From Aquatica leii (lineage: Eukaryota; Arthropoda; Insecta; Coleoptera; Lampyridae), in contig CM069432.1 in NCBI GenBank assembly GCA_035610365.1, positions 278,975,482 through 279,039,481 of the forward strand: a stretch of DNA of 64,000 nt, given 5' to 3'. Positions 45,690 through 56,935 of the stretch are shown piece by piece. Each line of letters starts with the position of its first letter. Within the stretch, counting starts at the first letter, position 1. Below the pieces are notes generated by a model. That model saw only the letters and a program-made list of their open reading frames with translations. It was not told where the DNA came from and made no database searches. The position numbers and the translations under genes are program-made.

Positions 45690-47880
45690 CCTCCGAGTTA
45701 CCTCTTTGGTTTCAAACTTTTCCGCTGGTTTGTACGTTTCATTCTAAACTTAATGTAGGATGACATACTTAGGCCGCTTGTGCCTAGGCATGCCATCTCG
45801 AACGAAGAAGCGTCAGCAATCATTCTGAGGATCTTGTTTTGGAAGATTTGGATCCTGGTGGTGTGAGTTTTGGCAGCGTAGAACCATACTTGTGCTGCGT
45901 ATGTCGTGGCAGGGCGGATGATCGTCTTATAGATGAGAAATTTGTTGTCGTCTGCGGTGAAGATGTTGTATAAAAGTGGGGATAGCGTAGATCCTTGAGC
46001 GACGCCGCTTCTATGTGACGTGGATTGGATTTGGCGGTGCAAAGTTTGATCGCAAACAAGCGTCGATTGAGGAAGGAGCCGATGAGTTGTACCATGGGAA
46101 CGTCGATGCCTAGACGGTGCATCTTGTAGAGCAGACCGCGATGCCAGACCTTGTCGAACGCCTTCTCGATGTCGAGAAAAACGCCGCCGGTGACGTCGCG
46201 GTGGTTGAAACCGTCGGTGATCTGCTCAACGACGCGAAGGGCTTAGTGGACCGTTGAATGTTTTTTACAAAAACCGAACTGTTCTTGTGGGATAATTTGG
46301 TTAATGTCGACCTGTTCCTGTAATCGGGTTAGGATTATTCTTTCCAATAGCTTACCGAGCGTCGGAAGTAAGCTAATTGGACGGTAGTTTTGCGGCATGA
46401 CGTAATTTTTTCCGGGTTTGGGAATGACTATGACGTTCGCGTTTTTCCACTGATGTAGAAAGTGACGGAGTCTTAGGCAAGCGTTGAAAATCGCGGTTAA
46501 GGTGGTTATACCTTTTTTGGAAAGAAGTTTGATTGCTTTGTTGAGAATGCCGCCGTTTGCAGGAGCCTTGCGCGGTTTGAGATTTTTGATTTTGGATTCG
46601 ATTTCTTTGGGGGAGGTGTGCCTGATGGGCTCGTTTGAATTTGATGTCAGGATGTTTCTGACTTCGCGGTGGATGGCGTTCGTGCGACGGAAGTCTTCGT
46701 CGTCTGGATGGTTTGCTCTGAATTGGAGTTCGAGCGTGTCGGCGAATGCTTCGGCTTTGTCTAGATCCGTGTAGACCAGACCTCAGGGACCGTGAATAGC
46801 GGACATGGGAAGATTATTCCTGTTTTTAAGGATTTTTGTCATTTGCCAGACGCTTAGGTCTTGTGAATTTAGCGACTGAAGTTTGTCATTGAAAACGAGA
46901 TTTCGATGTTGTTCGATCTGTATTCGGATAGCGTTTTGAGCTGCGTTAAGAGCTCTTTTATCGTTTGAGTGACGAGTGCGTTGCCATCTGCGTCTTAGTC
47001 GATTTTTTCGGTGATCAGGTCACAAATTTGAATTGGGAATTGAAGGGGATCGGACTTGGTTTTTGTGATAGTTTTTGTAGCTTTTGAAATACATCTTTTG
47101 ACAAGGTCTGTGAAACTGTCGAACGCGACTTTGAGTTGGGCGATGTTATTTATGACCGGGACTTGAGTGAAAAGCTTATTAGCTTCGAATAGATAAGTTG
47201 GCCAGATGGTGATGTTTGTTTCAAACTGAAGGTTGTCGTTTTCTGATTGATCATCGAGTTGTAAGAGTACGGGCTCGTGGTCGGAACTAAGGTCGGAAAC
47301 GGTAGTTAAATCGTGAAGTAGCCTGATATTGAAAATGGCTACGTCGATGACATCTGGGAGTCCGTTGTGAGGGTGGATGGTGGGTTCGTAGGGTCCATCT
47401 ACGACGAAATTTCAGATGCTGGCGAGGTCTTGCAGGAGTCGACCGTTGCGGTTTGATTTCCTGCTGTGCCAGTCTGGATGTTTCGCGTTAAGGTCTCCCG
47501 CGAGAATTGTGGGGGTCCTTGCGTTAAAAATCGCGTCAAAATCTGCGGGAATGACGTCTTTGGTGGGTGGGATATAAGCAGTGCAGAGAACTATGTCTCC
47601 GTTGGCTGCCGTGTTAATGACGATTTGAGTTACTTCAAGATTCTGAAGCTGTGGCGTTGGAATGTGGTGGTGAGAGACCGTTTTACGTAGACGGCCGTAC
47701 CTCCTCCGCGATCTGTGGGTCGATTATTATTATATCTCGAGTAATTGGGAATGTTTGGATTGTCGCAGTTCCGAAGATGAGTTTCGGAAACAAGCGCGAC
47801 GTCGATGTTACGGCGGTAGAGAAATTCCTGAAATTCAAGTTTTTTATTAAGGATACCGTTGGCGTTTCACATCGCGATGA
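45690..47880 (-). pseudogene. Jockey ORF2 (endonuclease and RT) with palm deletion
   Basis: It begins near 47880 with LIAM-stop-NANGILNKKLEFQEF; jockey proteins have Trp at the stop (TGA). Endonuclease: NIDVALVSETHLRNCDNPNI, GGGTAVYVKRSL. After many shifted frames the RT reads GGVFLDIEKAFDKVWHRGLL (46131-46191; intact first Asp) and MHRLGIDVPMVQLIGSFL. 46042-45698 reads VAQGSTLSPLLYNIFTADDN followed at once by KFLIYKTIIRPATTYAAQVW. The part with the YADD active site and thumb, about 150 residues in relatives, is missing between TADD and NKF, with the frame kept. Thus the copy cannot reverse transcribe. Confidence 0.85.
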
Positions 47881-48069
47881 GTGTGGTTTTCTTCTTGCAG
47901 CCGTTACTGTTTGGGGGAACGGAGTTGGGCGTAGAACTCTCTTCCCTGGTAACCTTGGTGTGGACGTACCTCTGAGGCTTCGTCTCTCCGGCGGTGGTGG
48001 TTGGCGCAGGAGCGGTGGGCTTAACCGGTCTCGTCGCCTGGGCACACGAGATGGCTGGGTTCACCGGCC

Positions 48070-49152
48070 TGGCGGCTGGTCATGGGGCTAAAACAGGGGC
48101 AGAACGATTAGTACGCTGGGTACTTACCTCTCGCTGTCGAGGGTGAGCCGGGCATCCCTTGTAGTTAGCGGGATGGTCATTCCTGCAGTTGCAGCACGTC
48201 GCCGGACCGTCTTCTCGCATCTTTGGACACTCGTAGCTCAAGTGGAACTCCAGACTCGCCTCTGGGATGAGGAGTCTCCACGCGGACGTCGACGACTCCG
48301 ATACTCGTAATATCGAAGATCGCCTTCGCCTGCGGGGTTTTCCTGACCGGGACCAACAGGAGCGGCGTAGGTCTCTTGGATCGTCCTGAAATTATACGTG
48401 TAATCTTAAGAACTTCAATACCTTGACGACTCAGGTAGGCGGCGGCGTCGTCGATCGACGAATCGTAATGCTCCGATGACGGCCTTCAATGGTTGGTCCC
48501 TCTTCAACTGGTAGGAGTGGAACTCCTGGCGGGCCTCTTCTAGGACGTGCGTAGCAGTTCGGAAATCTTCAGGCGTGGCGACGTGGATGGCGACGCCATT
48601 CCGTGTTGTCTTCGTCCTGGAAACATCTACATTAGAGTCACGTAAGGTCTGCATCGCCTTACCGTAGTCCTTCTGGTTGTGAAGGACAATCGGAGGGATC
48701 CTATCCCTCCGAATCGTCTCGGTGGCGGTCGCGGCTTCCGGCTTCTCGAGGACAGCGGGACGCTTCCTCTTGTTGGATGCCACGGTCCATCTTTCTTCCG
48801 TGGGCTCCTCGGAGAAGGGCGCGGCGGTGGGCACAGCGAGTTTGGTGGCAGGCTTGGTAGTCGGTGCGGCGGTAGGCACGGTACGCCATGACTTCGCTGG
48901 GGTCTCCAACGGTTCCGGGCTAGGCGTCGGAACGTCAGGAAACTCGTCGCGGGACGTAGTCGCATGCGACGGCTGCTTCTTCTTCTTCTTCTGCGCGGGT
49001 ACGGGAAGGGCGTCAAGAAAGCGATCCAGGTTCTTGGTCAACTCGGTGAACTGGTGGCGGAGCTGGCGATTCTTTTCGGTGAGCATCCTCATCTGATCCT
49101 GTAGAAACTCGGTCGACGTGGTGGAGGCGGCGTGGCTGCGACGTTGGGCCAA
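48070..49152 (-). pseudogene. Jockey ORF1 (gag-like) relic
   Basis: The open frame 49152-48415 reaches upstream without an ATG; the first in-frame ATG is at 49095 (MRMLTEKNRQLRHQFTELTK). Order: a short coiled coil, then KKKKK, a Pro/Thr/Ala-rich linker, and the domain IPPIVLHNQKDYGKAMQTLR followed by VDVSRTKTTRNGVAIHVATP, which matches the segment before the zinc knuckles in jockey-type ORF1 proteins (PRE_C2HC). A frame change near 48420 leads to YECPKMREDGPATCCNCRND and HPANYKGCPAHPRQRE, with a C-x2-C-x4-H-x4-C knuckle. ORF1 proteins bind element RNA as nucleocapsid. The Pro-rich tail continues in frame with ORF2. Confidence 0.82.
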
Positions 49153-49187
49153 TCGTGCTCGGAAAGCAAGATTGGACCCATGTCGAA

Positions 49188-49333
49188 AATTCTTTTAAGA
49201 AGTCTTACAGAAGACTATGCTGGAAAAATTGCTTAAAAAAGCATTTATTTAATAAAAATTCTTTTAAAACAAAGTCTTATAAAAGACAAGCTGAAAAAGT
49301 ACTTAAAAAAGCATAAATTTGAATTAAATAAAT
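49188..49333. repeat. Two tandem units of about 72 bp upstream of the jockey ORF1
   Basis: Unit 1 (49188-49258) has TTCTTTTAAGAAGTCTTACA, GAAGACTATGCTGGAAAAAT and GCTTAAAAAAGCATTTATTT. Unit 2 (49257-49333) has TTCTTTTAAAACAAAGTCTT, AAAAGACAAGCTGAAAAAGT and ACTTAAAAAAGCATAAATTT. They are diverged direct repeats. Confidence 0.85.
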
Positions 49334-49534
49334 AACGTTATCGAAGAAATTCGGATTGGTTGCGTTTAAAAACACATGGACCAATCAGAAAGCAACAATA
49401 TAAACGGCGGCTTGAGTATACGAAATACACACGCACCGCCGACTAAAACACTTGGATCGAATTCGCTTTACAGCATTAAAATCGCAGGAAGAGCTCGACT
49501 GTTCGCAACGAGTACAAGCAGTCGAATGTCTGAC

Positions 49535-49566
49535 TGGCGTTTTGCCGTTGCAGCCTCGGTTTTATA
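49535..49566 (-). promoter_or_regulatory. Core promoter-like TATA and initiator upstream of jockey ORF1
   Basis: The minus strand has TATAAAAC (49566-49559) and, 31 bases on, CCAGTCAG with the A at 49535. That is the normal spacing of an insect TATA/initiator promoter. About 70-90 bases upstream lie two copies of RTATGTTATYCCCGCTTAA (49614-49597 and 49654-49637), 40 bases apart. Further upstream (about 49730) is TGTTACGACTGTTACCAG, which looks like the first bases of an LTR. The promoter may therefore belong to an older LTR rather than to the LINE. Confidence 0.4.
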
Positions 49567-49739
49567 ACGGACGGTTCGAAGAGAGAGAAACAACACTTAA
49601 GCGGGGATAACATACGCTCTGATGAGAGCAGCGATTTTAAGCGGGAATAACATGCGGTTTGACGCACGCTCCCCAATCGGGTGAAACTTCCTTAGCTTAT
49701 GTACTTACAATCGGGAAACTGGTAACAGTCGTAACATGC

Positions 49740-50250
49740 ACAAAAATAAATTATTTAAGTTACGATTCGTTAAAAACAAAATTGAATTATTAATCGTTCG
49801 TTACAAGTTAATACATTTTTTTTTCGCGTGAAACACTACCGAACGGTATAAAAAAAATGAAGCTTATCGGGTGACAAACAGAACTAGAAGAGCTTTTATA
49901 AAATTTGCATGCTACACAAATTTGAACAATTTTACCTGATGCAATCAAAAAATAAAACGACGAATCGCTTTACAAATAAACTACGCGAGAATATAATAGG
50001 GAAAAAAGTATAGATGATAAGGAAGATAATTTGCAAGTGAAAAAAAAAGAAAAACTGAAAAAACGCTAAAAACCAAGCAAAAAAAATAAAAGTCTGTGTA
50101 ATAATCATATAAGGAGAACTTTTGTAATGCCTTGTGTATGTGACGCCCCACCTGTTGTATAATTAAATGTCCTGGTCTTCCAACGTATAAAAAATTTTTT
50201 TAAAAACACAAAAAAGCAATGTAATAGTCCTGTATCAGGTTCCCACAAGG
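49740..50250. other. A-rich spacer and probable 5' leader of the R1-type LINE
   Basis: No gene. Sequence from about 50100 (ATGCCTTGTGTATGTGACGC onward) has the composition of the LINE that follows and may be its 5' UTR. Confidence 0.35.
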
Positions 50251-50316
50251 GCACGTTAAATGTACGAACAAAGTTATTCAATAAACGGACAACTCTATAC
50301 AAAAATATATAGAATA

Positions 50317-51648
50317 ATGGAATTACACCCGACGAATTCGAATTTTACCGCGCAAGGGAGGGATACCCTAGGGCCGGCACGGGGACTGGAAAACCCCGGG
50401 TCGTCATTAAGAGACACTGTAATTGAGGTAGGCAACCAGGCCTCAAGACACATTGTATCTACTGGAAATCTAAGTTATACACAACACGTAAGATGCAACT
50501 CCTGGAGTGAGATAATGGAAACAGTAGAATCTCTAAAAAACCTACACAAACAAATGATTAATATAGTAGAAGGAGCAACAAACATCAAAAGGGAGTTAAA
50601 AGATATGTGAACAATAAGCCTAAAAAATAGTAAACAATTTGAATAAGGATATAGTTAAAAGATTCTTCGAAGAAAACAAATGAGAAAAAATAGAAAAAAG
50701 GAATATCGAAATGGATACACAAACGGAAACGCAAACAAAAGATAAAGAAAACGGTATAGATAAAGAAATCCAAACAGTACAGTGGATAACAGACGGCAAA
50801 GTAAAGATAAACGATATAAACAATATAAAAACATACGAAGAATGGATGCAAAGTGCAGATAAGTAATGGAACGACAAAGTATACAAAAAAACAAAAATAG
50901 AAGAGGGGCACCCGTTGGAAGAAACAAAATCCACAAACATAGTATGGACTAGTACAAAAGAAGCGGAAGAAAACAAAGGATCGCAAAAAATGATAAGCAT
51001 TAATTTCCCTGAATTAAAAGACGCTAACGGAGAAATAGAAGTAAAAATAATGGAAAACTACAGTCAACCAGAAAACAACAAGAAAAATAAAAATTATTAC
51101 AATCAAATACGAGGAGGAGGAAATAGACATATGGAAAAAAACTTGAAAAACTGAAGGAAAAAACATGAGAAGACCGAGAAATAACACCACATAAAATTAA
51201 AAAGATAGAAATAAACAGATACAGAAAAATGGTCGAAAGTATATTTCAAGATACACAAAAGAGAATAAAAATATTAATACCTACGCAACAAAAAACAAAA
51301 AGTACTGAAGAGCATAAAACACAGCAAAGAAATACATATGCACTTATAGTCAAAAAAAAATGGAGAATCGTATGAAAATACATTACAAAATATAAAAACA
51401 AGATTACGTGGAAGACAAGAAGCGGAAAAAATAGAAAAGGTTAGAAGTGCCAAAGAGGGAAACTTAGTAATAACCGTAGCTAAGGACAACGACACACTTT
51501 CAAAACTGAAAGAAATAATTGAAACACTATGTAATACGTCTGGGCACAGAGTCGGAAAAAGTGGGTGTAAACATATACACACACAATTAAAAGATCTGAG
51601 AAAGCAAAAAAGGGTTAAAATGCATGAGAACAAAGCAATAGAACTGTG
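50317..51648 (+). pseudogene. R1-type LINE ORF1 relic
   Basis: The ATG at 50317 begins MELHPTNSNFTAQGRDTLGP; the frame runs to 50607 (KDM). A second piece at 50915-51152 contains TNIVWTSTKEAEENKGSQKM. Around 51370-51648 the frame reads NIKTRLRGRQEAEKIEKVRS, EGNLVITVAKDNDTLSKLKE and IIETLCNTSG, corresponding to the gag domain that precedes the zinc knuckles in R1-clade ORF1 proteins (VRxxxxGxLxIxV..). No CCHC knuckles are seen; instead an AT-rich 130-base stretch follows (51655-51785), so the ORF1 end seems to be replaced or lost. Confidence 0.7.
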
Positions 51649-51789
51649 ATAAATCAAATATAAAATTAGAGAAAATGTTGTGATAAAAACTGTGATATTT
51701 AAAAAAATTAAGATTAGTGAATTTATTTATTTATTATTAATACATAGCAGAATTATATATACATATCTATAGAGCTTTTATTTATTTAT

Positions 51790-54451
51790 GATTAAACTAC
51801 TTCAAGTGAACGTGGGAAAAAGCCATGAATCTGCTTGTTCAAAAATGCACCAAAAAAAACAGATTTTGCATTGGTCAGCGAACCAAACTTAAAAATGACT
51901 GATAAAAGTAATAAATGGATAGTAGATAGAAAGGGAGGTACAGCAGTATATATTGCAACAAATAAAATCAAAGTGTACGACACCGGAAAAGAGGAAGGAG
52001 ACTCGTGGATGGAAACAAACGAACTAAAAATACATTCATGTTATGCCACACCAAGACTTAAGCCAGCGGAACTAGAAGGATATCTAGAACAAATAGAAAA
52101 AGTCATGCAAAAAACAAAAAAAATAAAATCATTGGAGGAGACTTTAACAGCAAGGCATACGAGTGGGCTTCTAAAAAAACCGATAAAAAAGGAGAAAAAT
52201 GGTAGAATGGATAATCGCAAATGAACTAACTATATTAAACAATGGCGAAACACCGACCTTCAAGAAAAGAGGTATGAGGTCTTATATAGACATCACATTA
52301 GTCACCAGAAACCTAACAAAAAAACAATAAAATGGAAGATCAGTAACGAGGAAAATCTCAGCGACCACAAAAATATATATATCTAAATACAAAATAAGGA
52401 ATTCACGACAGCGGAAACAAAAAGAAAAATACAAGGATGGAAATACAAAGAAGGGAAAGATGAGGACATTATTAAAATTATAACAGAGCAAATGAAAGAA
52501 AAACACGACGATGACAATTTGAATAGGGCATTAAAAAAGCCTGCAACGAAAAGCTTAGGCTACTAGGAACAACTAACAAAAACTAGCATATTGGTGGAAT
52601 AATGACATAAAAAACTAAGAAGTAAGTGCCAAGGAGAAAGAAAAAAATTACAAAGAGGAAGAAGACGCAAACTACCGGACCAGATAAGACAAGAAATGGA
52701 AACAACATACAAATAAAATAAAATAATACTAAAGACCGAAGAAAAAGCTAAGAAGGAAGCATGGAAAAAGCTATGTCGAATGGTAGATGGAGATACATGG
52801 AGAATGGCGTACAAAATTGCAATAAACAAATTAATAAAAAAAAGTATACTAGACACACAGCAGGAAAAAATCGCGAAAAAATCCTTCCCAAAAGTAAAGA
52901 ACGAAAAATGGGAAAAAACTAGAATAGCACCAGAAAACATACCAGATCTTACAATTAAAGAAATACAAGCAGGTAAAAATATTGGAAACAAAGAAGCATC
53001 AGGCCCAGATGGTGTACCACCGGAAGCTATTAAACTCATAGCTCGGAAAAAACTGGATATTATTAAAAAAGTCCTAGATGAACTCATCAAGGACACCAAA
53101 TTCCCAAAAAACTGGAAAATAGCAAAACTCATACTAATAAAAAAACCAGAGCTAAAAAACGTAAAGACCAATATGTCTAATAAATACTGTAGGAAAATAC
53201 CGAAAAAAACAGCATAGCCAGCAGCCAACACGACTTTAGAAAAGAAAAATCCACAATAACTGCGCTAGAACAAATTAAAGAACTAGTAAGAAAAGCAAAG
53301 AACAACAGAGACTTTGTAGCTATGGTTACAATAGACGTTAAAAACGCGTTTAACGAAGTACCCTAAGCTACAACTGACCTGTGGAGTGCCACAAGGTGCC
53401 GTCTTGGGACCTACGCTGTGGAATATATTCTATGACGAAATCTTACAGCTAAAACTCCCTATGAGGTGCAAAACAATCGCATACGCAGATGACCTGGCAA
53501 ACAGAACTGGAAGTAAAACTAAATAAAACCATACAAATATTTATGAGAAAAATCAAATAGAAGAACATGCAAGTGGCCAGTGAAATAACAGAAATCATAG
53601 TGTTAGAAGGCAGAAATATAATTAAAAAAAAAACATCAAAATAGAAGAAAAAGTTATCAGAAGCCAGAATAAAAACAAGTATCTCGGAATTCACATAGGG
53701 AAGAATTGGAATATGAGAACGCATATAAACGAAGCCATTAAAAAAGCAGATAAGGCTATTGCAGCGTTAGCAAAAATCATGCCTAATATAGACGGACCTA
53801 ATACTAACAAGAGGAAACTACTGGCAAGCGTGGCAAATTCTATGGTCCTACATGGATGGGAGATATGGAGAAAATTGACAGAAAAAGAAAAATACAAGAT
53901 AAAAGTAGGAGTCCAAAGGAAAGCGGGAATAAGAATAGCTAGAAGCTATAGAACAGTCTCCATAGCGGCAATACAGGTAATAAGTGGATAAATACCTTTG
54001 CACTTAATGATAGAGGAAAGAAAGCAAACCAAAGGAAAAACAAAAAAAGAGAAACTACAAATATAGGACAACACCATAGACAAATGGCAAAAGAATAATA
54101 AAAGACATTAGATCGTGGTACAACAGAGAACACGGAGAATTAAGTTAGGAACTTACACAGGCATTGACCGAACACGGATGCTTTAAAGCTTATTTAAAGA
54201 GATTCAAGAAAACTGACAGGGACAACTGTGTATACTGTCAACATAAAGACACGACAGAACACGCAATATTCAAATGCGAAAAATGGAACTACGTAAAAAA
54301 GGAACTGATGGATGAAAATAAAATCGAAATTAACGCGCAAAACATAATAAATCATATGCTAAAAAATGAAGATCTATGGAACAAAATCAATAAGATAATC
54401 ACGTATATTATACAAAGTAAAGAGAAGGAAGAGAGAGAAAAAGAGAAATAA
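51790..54451 (+). pseudogene. R1-type LINE ORF2: endonuclease, RT, CCHC finger
   Basis: Endonuclease: LLQVNVGKSHESACSK (51801 on), then TDFALVSEPNLKMTDKSNKW (the SEPN block typical of R1-clade APE domains), GGTAVYIATNKI, LVEWIIANELTILNNGETPTF-like text at 52200 and YIDITLVTRNL. RT: EASGPDGVPPEAIKLIARKK (53000), FPKNWKIAKLILIKKPEL, VTIDVKNAFNEVP (53330; catalytic Asp), TCGVPQGAVLGPTLWNIFYD (53385) and IAYADDLA (53482), so the catalytic Asp residues are kept. C terminus: KRKLLASVANSMVLHGWEIW, RIARSYRTVSIAAIQVISG, HGCFKAYLKRFKKTDRDNCV and the finger CVYCQHKDTTEHAIFKC (C-x2-C-x7-H-x4-C). Frameshifts and stops occur throughout. Confidence 0.88.
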
Positions 54452-54689
54452 AAAAAATAAATAAATAAACAATTACACGAGACCAAGAAACAACCCAAAT
54501 CCTAGGGCGAAAATGAATGCCATTAGGCGATTCCTTCGACCTCTGTCAACAAATGGAAAAGAAGGAGGGGGTTTTAGCCGGTAAGAGTCCGGCACTACCT
54601 TGCGGAATGGAAATATCTTCCCGCGAGGTGTCCAAGATAGATTTCCCCCTTCACCAAAAAAACAAAAAAAAAGGTAATACATTTAAATT

Positions 54690-55559
54690 TATAGATCAGA
54701 TTAATAGTAAGTGGGATTTGTAACCTGAAATCCAGTACCTTGATTCCACTTGCTACAATAATGCCCTAGCACAATCGAAGAGAGAACGAAGGTAGCAATT
54801 AAATAACGCCAGCAAAATTTACATGAAAGTAAAACCGCAGTTAAGTGTAAACTTAAGGAAACTAAGATTTCTTGTTATCGAACAATGTTAGACAAATTAC
54901 GCGTAATAACACACATAGCGTAAAGTAAAATTAACTAAACGGGAACAGGTTTTCCCTTTTTGTTAAGCAAACGTAAAATCAAATTAACGTATGATAAAAT
55001 TTGACCTAGCCCAAAATGGACTGGCCCAACATATGAATATGAAAGCAAGACATCTATGAAAATTAATACATTACAGCCCTATTTTGGAAATATCGTTACC
55101 AAACCTCGGTGTCGACAGAATGGATCCTCGGCTAGAGCTCCAGACAAGTTCCTGGTCCGTACGTATATTCAGAAAAGAAAATCTACAACATAGGGGTAAA
55201 ATAGCACATCACTTCGTATTCCATGTAGGTCAATAGTTAATTATAAGTACCAAAAAAAATGAGCGTCTACATACAATTTGATATTACTTGTACTTAATCC
55301 TTTTTACGTAAAGTAATTCAGTTTGTAACGCAGTCACATCTTCATAATAGGTAATTCAAAAAAATCCTCGCAAAATTGCTCTAAGTTATAAAAAGAGAGG
55401 AAATTAAATTAGAAACTCAACAAACTAATTTTTGTGTGAAGTTCTCCAAAAGCGCGCCAAATTAGTTACTGACGCCACGTAGCTCAAACCCGCGTCGCAT
55501 TGAAACGGTACTTCGTAACTATTACATTGTGAAAATGGTATTACTACCTCCGCTTTTTA
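54690..55559. other. Unassigned sequence
   Basis: About 0.9 kb, A-rich, without a recognised gene or repeat. Confidence 0.3.
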
Positions 55560-56935
55560 TCGATGATGTTATTAATAAAAAAAACCGTAACACATTAATA
55601 CTCGCTTAGCGTTCTCGGCATATTCATTGTGCACATGCACGTGGTCCACCTCCCTACAGTATATGCATTGCTGTTTTGACCTTTTTAAAATCACATGTAG
55701 GTAGATGGCAAAACAGTCATGTCTTGACAATATCTAGATTAGATGATAACTTAGTTTTCCATGGTATTTACCCAACCACGGTTCAATGTTGGGGATGAGC
55801 CGACGTGTGCATTTGCTCTTATTACCGATTTGCCATCTTGCCTGTTAGGTCTGTACAGCCAGTTCTCTGTCTTCTTTTTTGCTTACCATGCATTCTCTCA
55901 TGAAGTGGCTCTTGTGTGCTAAAAAGTCCTAAGGTACAGTTCCAGCAGGTAATTGTACCGCTTCCGTAGCTATAGTTCTGCAGCTCATAATAATTCTAAT
56001 GATGCTTTCTATTGGGTTCACGGTAACTTCAGAACCTCTGCCATTTGTCGTATGATTTCCGTTCTATAATTTTACAAAGTGTAATGCCAGTTTTGATTGA
56101 TTTAAAGCCGAATAAAGATGTTCCGGTATTTTTGTTGGTTACTACCGTAACGATTTGCCTACCGCCACAGCTTACTCTTAGCTTCTCAATGTTTAGTGTG
56201 CTCGCACCTGGTATGTTCCTTTTGGCGCGTATCGCTGTGTTCACTTATTCAAGAGTAGACACTGCATTTTTATCATTGATGTGTATCACCATGTTGTTAC
56301 GTCTGGACACCGCGATGTTAGTGTTAGCTTTCGTCATTTCTGATGCAAAGATCCCGTTAATAGAGTGAGCCTGGTTCTCGTCCTCCGTGATCAGAAGGCT
56401 TCTTTTAATAGCTATTAATCTTGCCCTCCTTACGCTCGAGTATTGTGCCGTAGGTGTCCGGTGTTCCTACCTTGGTTGGTGTGTTGTTTTTAATGTATGC
56501 AGTTATGCCGGTTCCTTTTAATGTGGCTGCAGCAATTTTTTTCACGAGTTTGTAGTAGCTCCCTTTGTTAAACTTGGCATTAATAAGCACTGATTTGGCT
56601 CCAAGGATGTTTAATCTAGTCCTTATCTTACACAGCAACTCGTACAGGACTTCTGTTGGTTTTGTTCTGAGCCGTTTAACATCGTACAAACGTGATGATG
56701 TCCAGTATTTCACTATTGTTGATTTCGTTCTGTACAAACAATGTGGACATTCCGAATTTCCTGTTTAATGTTATCGACCTGCGTTCCGTTTTGGAGATCT
56801 TGGTGTGTTTTTGTTATTTCGTTGAATGCACGCTGGTCAGCATCCTCCAAAATCACGTATGTATTGTCCGTTTTGTCCTCGGACTTGTTGGAGTCTTCTT
56901 TTGCGACCGTATAGATTCTAAAAGGCTAGTTTAGA
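55560..56935 (-). pseudogene. Unidentified gag/ORF1-like relic
   Basis: On the minus strand coding character persists across three frames. First comes SEDKTDNTYVILEDADQRAF with NEITKTHQDLQNGTQ (about 56880-56780). Then 56737-56405 gives RLRTKPTEVLYELLCKIRTR, LNILGAKSVLINAKFNKGSY and TGITAYIKNNTPTKVGTPDT. 56244-56029 follows with AIRAKRNIPGASTLNIEKLR and VSCGGRQIVTVVTNKNTGTS. At about 55670-55630 a CIYCREVDHVHVH stretch has C-x2-C-x4-H, like a zinc knuckle without its last Cys. A basic, Cys/His-ending protein of this size suggests a retroelement ORF1 or gag. I do not recognise the family, and no RT follows to the left. Confidence 0.45.

Larger units (their letters stand above)
45600..49152 (-). 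mobile_element. Jockey-clade LINE with ORF1 and ORF2
   Basis: On the minus strand an ORF1 with a PRE_C2HC-type region and zinc knuckle is followed by ORF2 with APE endonuclease and RT. The element is GC-richer than its surroundings. Frameshifts are numerous and the RT palm is deleted. No poly(A) tail is visible at the left end (about 45600). Confidence 0.88.
50250..54680 (+). mobile_element. R1-clade LINE, nearly full length
   Basis: A plus-strand non-LTR element with an ORF1, an ORF2 with endonuclease, RT and C-terminal zinc finger, and a 3' UTR (about 54450-54650) ending in an A-rich tail near 54680. The 3' UTR recurs alone at 30911-31012. A-rich coding strand. Many point stops and frameshifts. 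R1-clade relatives include rDNA- and telomere-specific elements; here it lies among unrelated repeats, so it is not in an rDNA site. Confidence 0.88.

Noticed and set aside
47466-48091. Plus-strand Gly/Arg-rich frames within the jockey region
   Set aside because: They are antisense to the Pro-rich ORF1 tail and the endonuclease start of the jockey element on the minus strand.
50585-51000. Minus-strand Phe/Tyr/Cys-rich frames that look like membrane proteins
   Set aside because: They are shadows of the A-rich coding strand of the R1-type LINE. The same holds for minus frames at 52563-53231 and 51274-51657.
52563-53231. 222-codon minus-strand hydrophobic frame
   Set aside because: It overlaps the RT domain of the plus-strand LINE (EASGPDGVPPEAIKL region) and is explained by strand composition.
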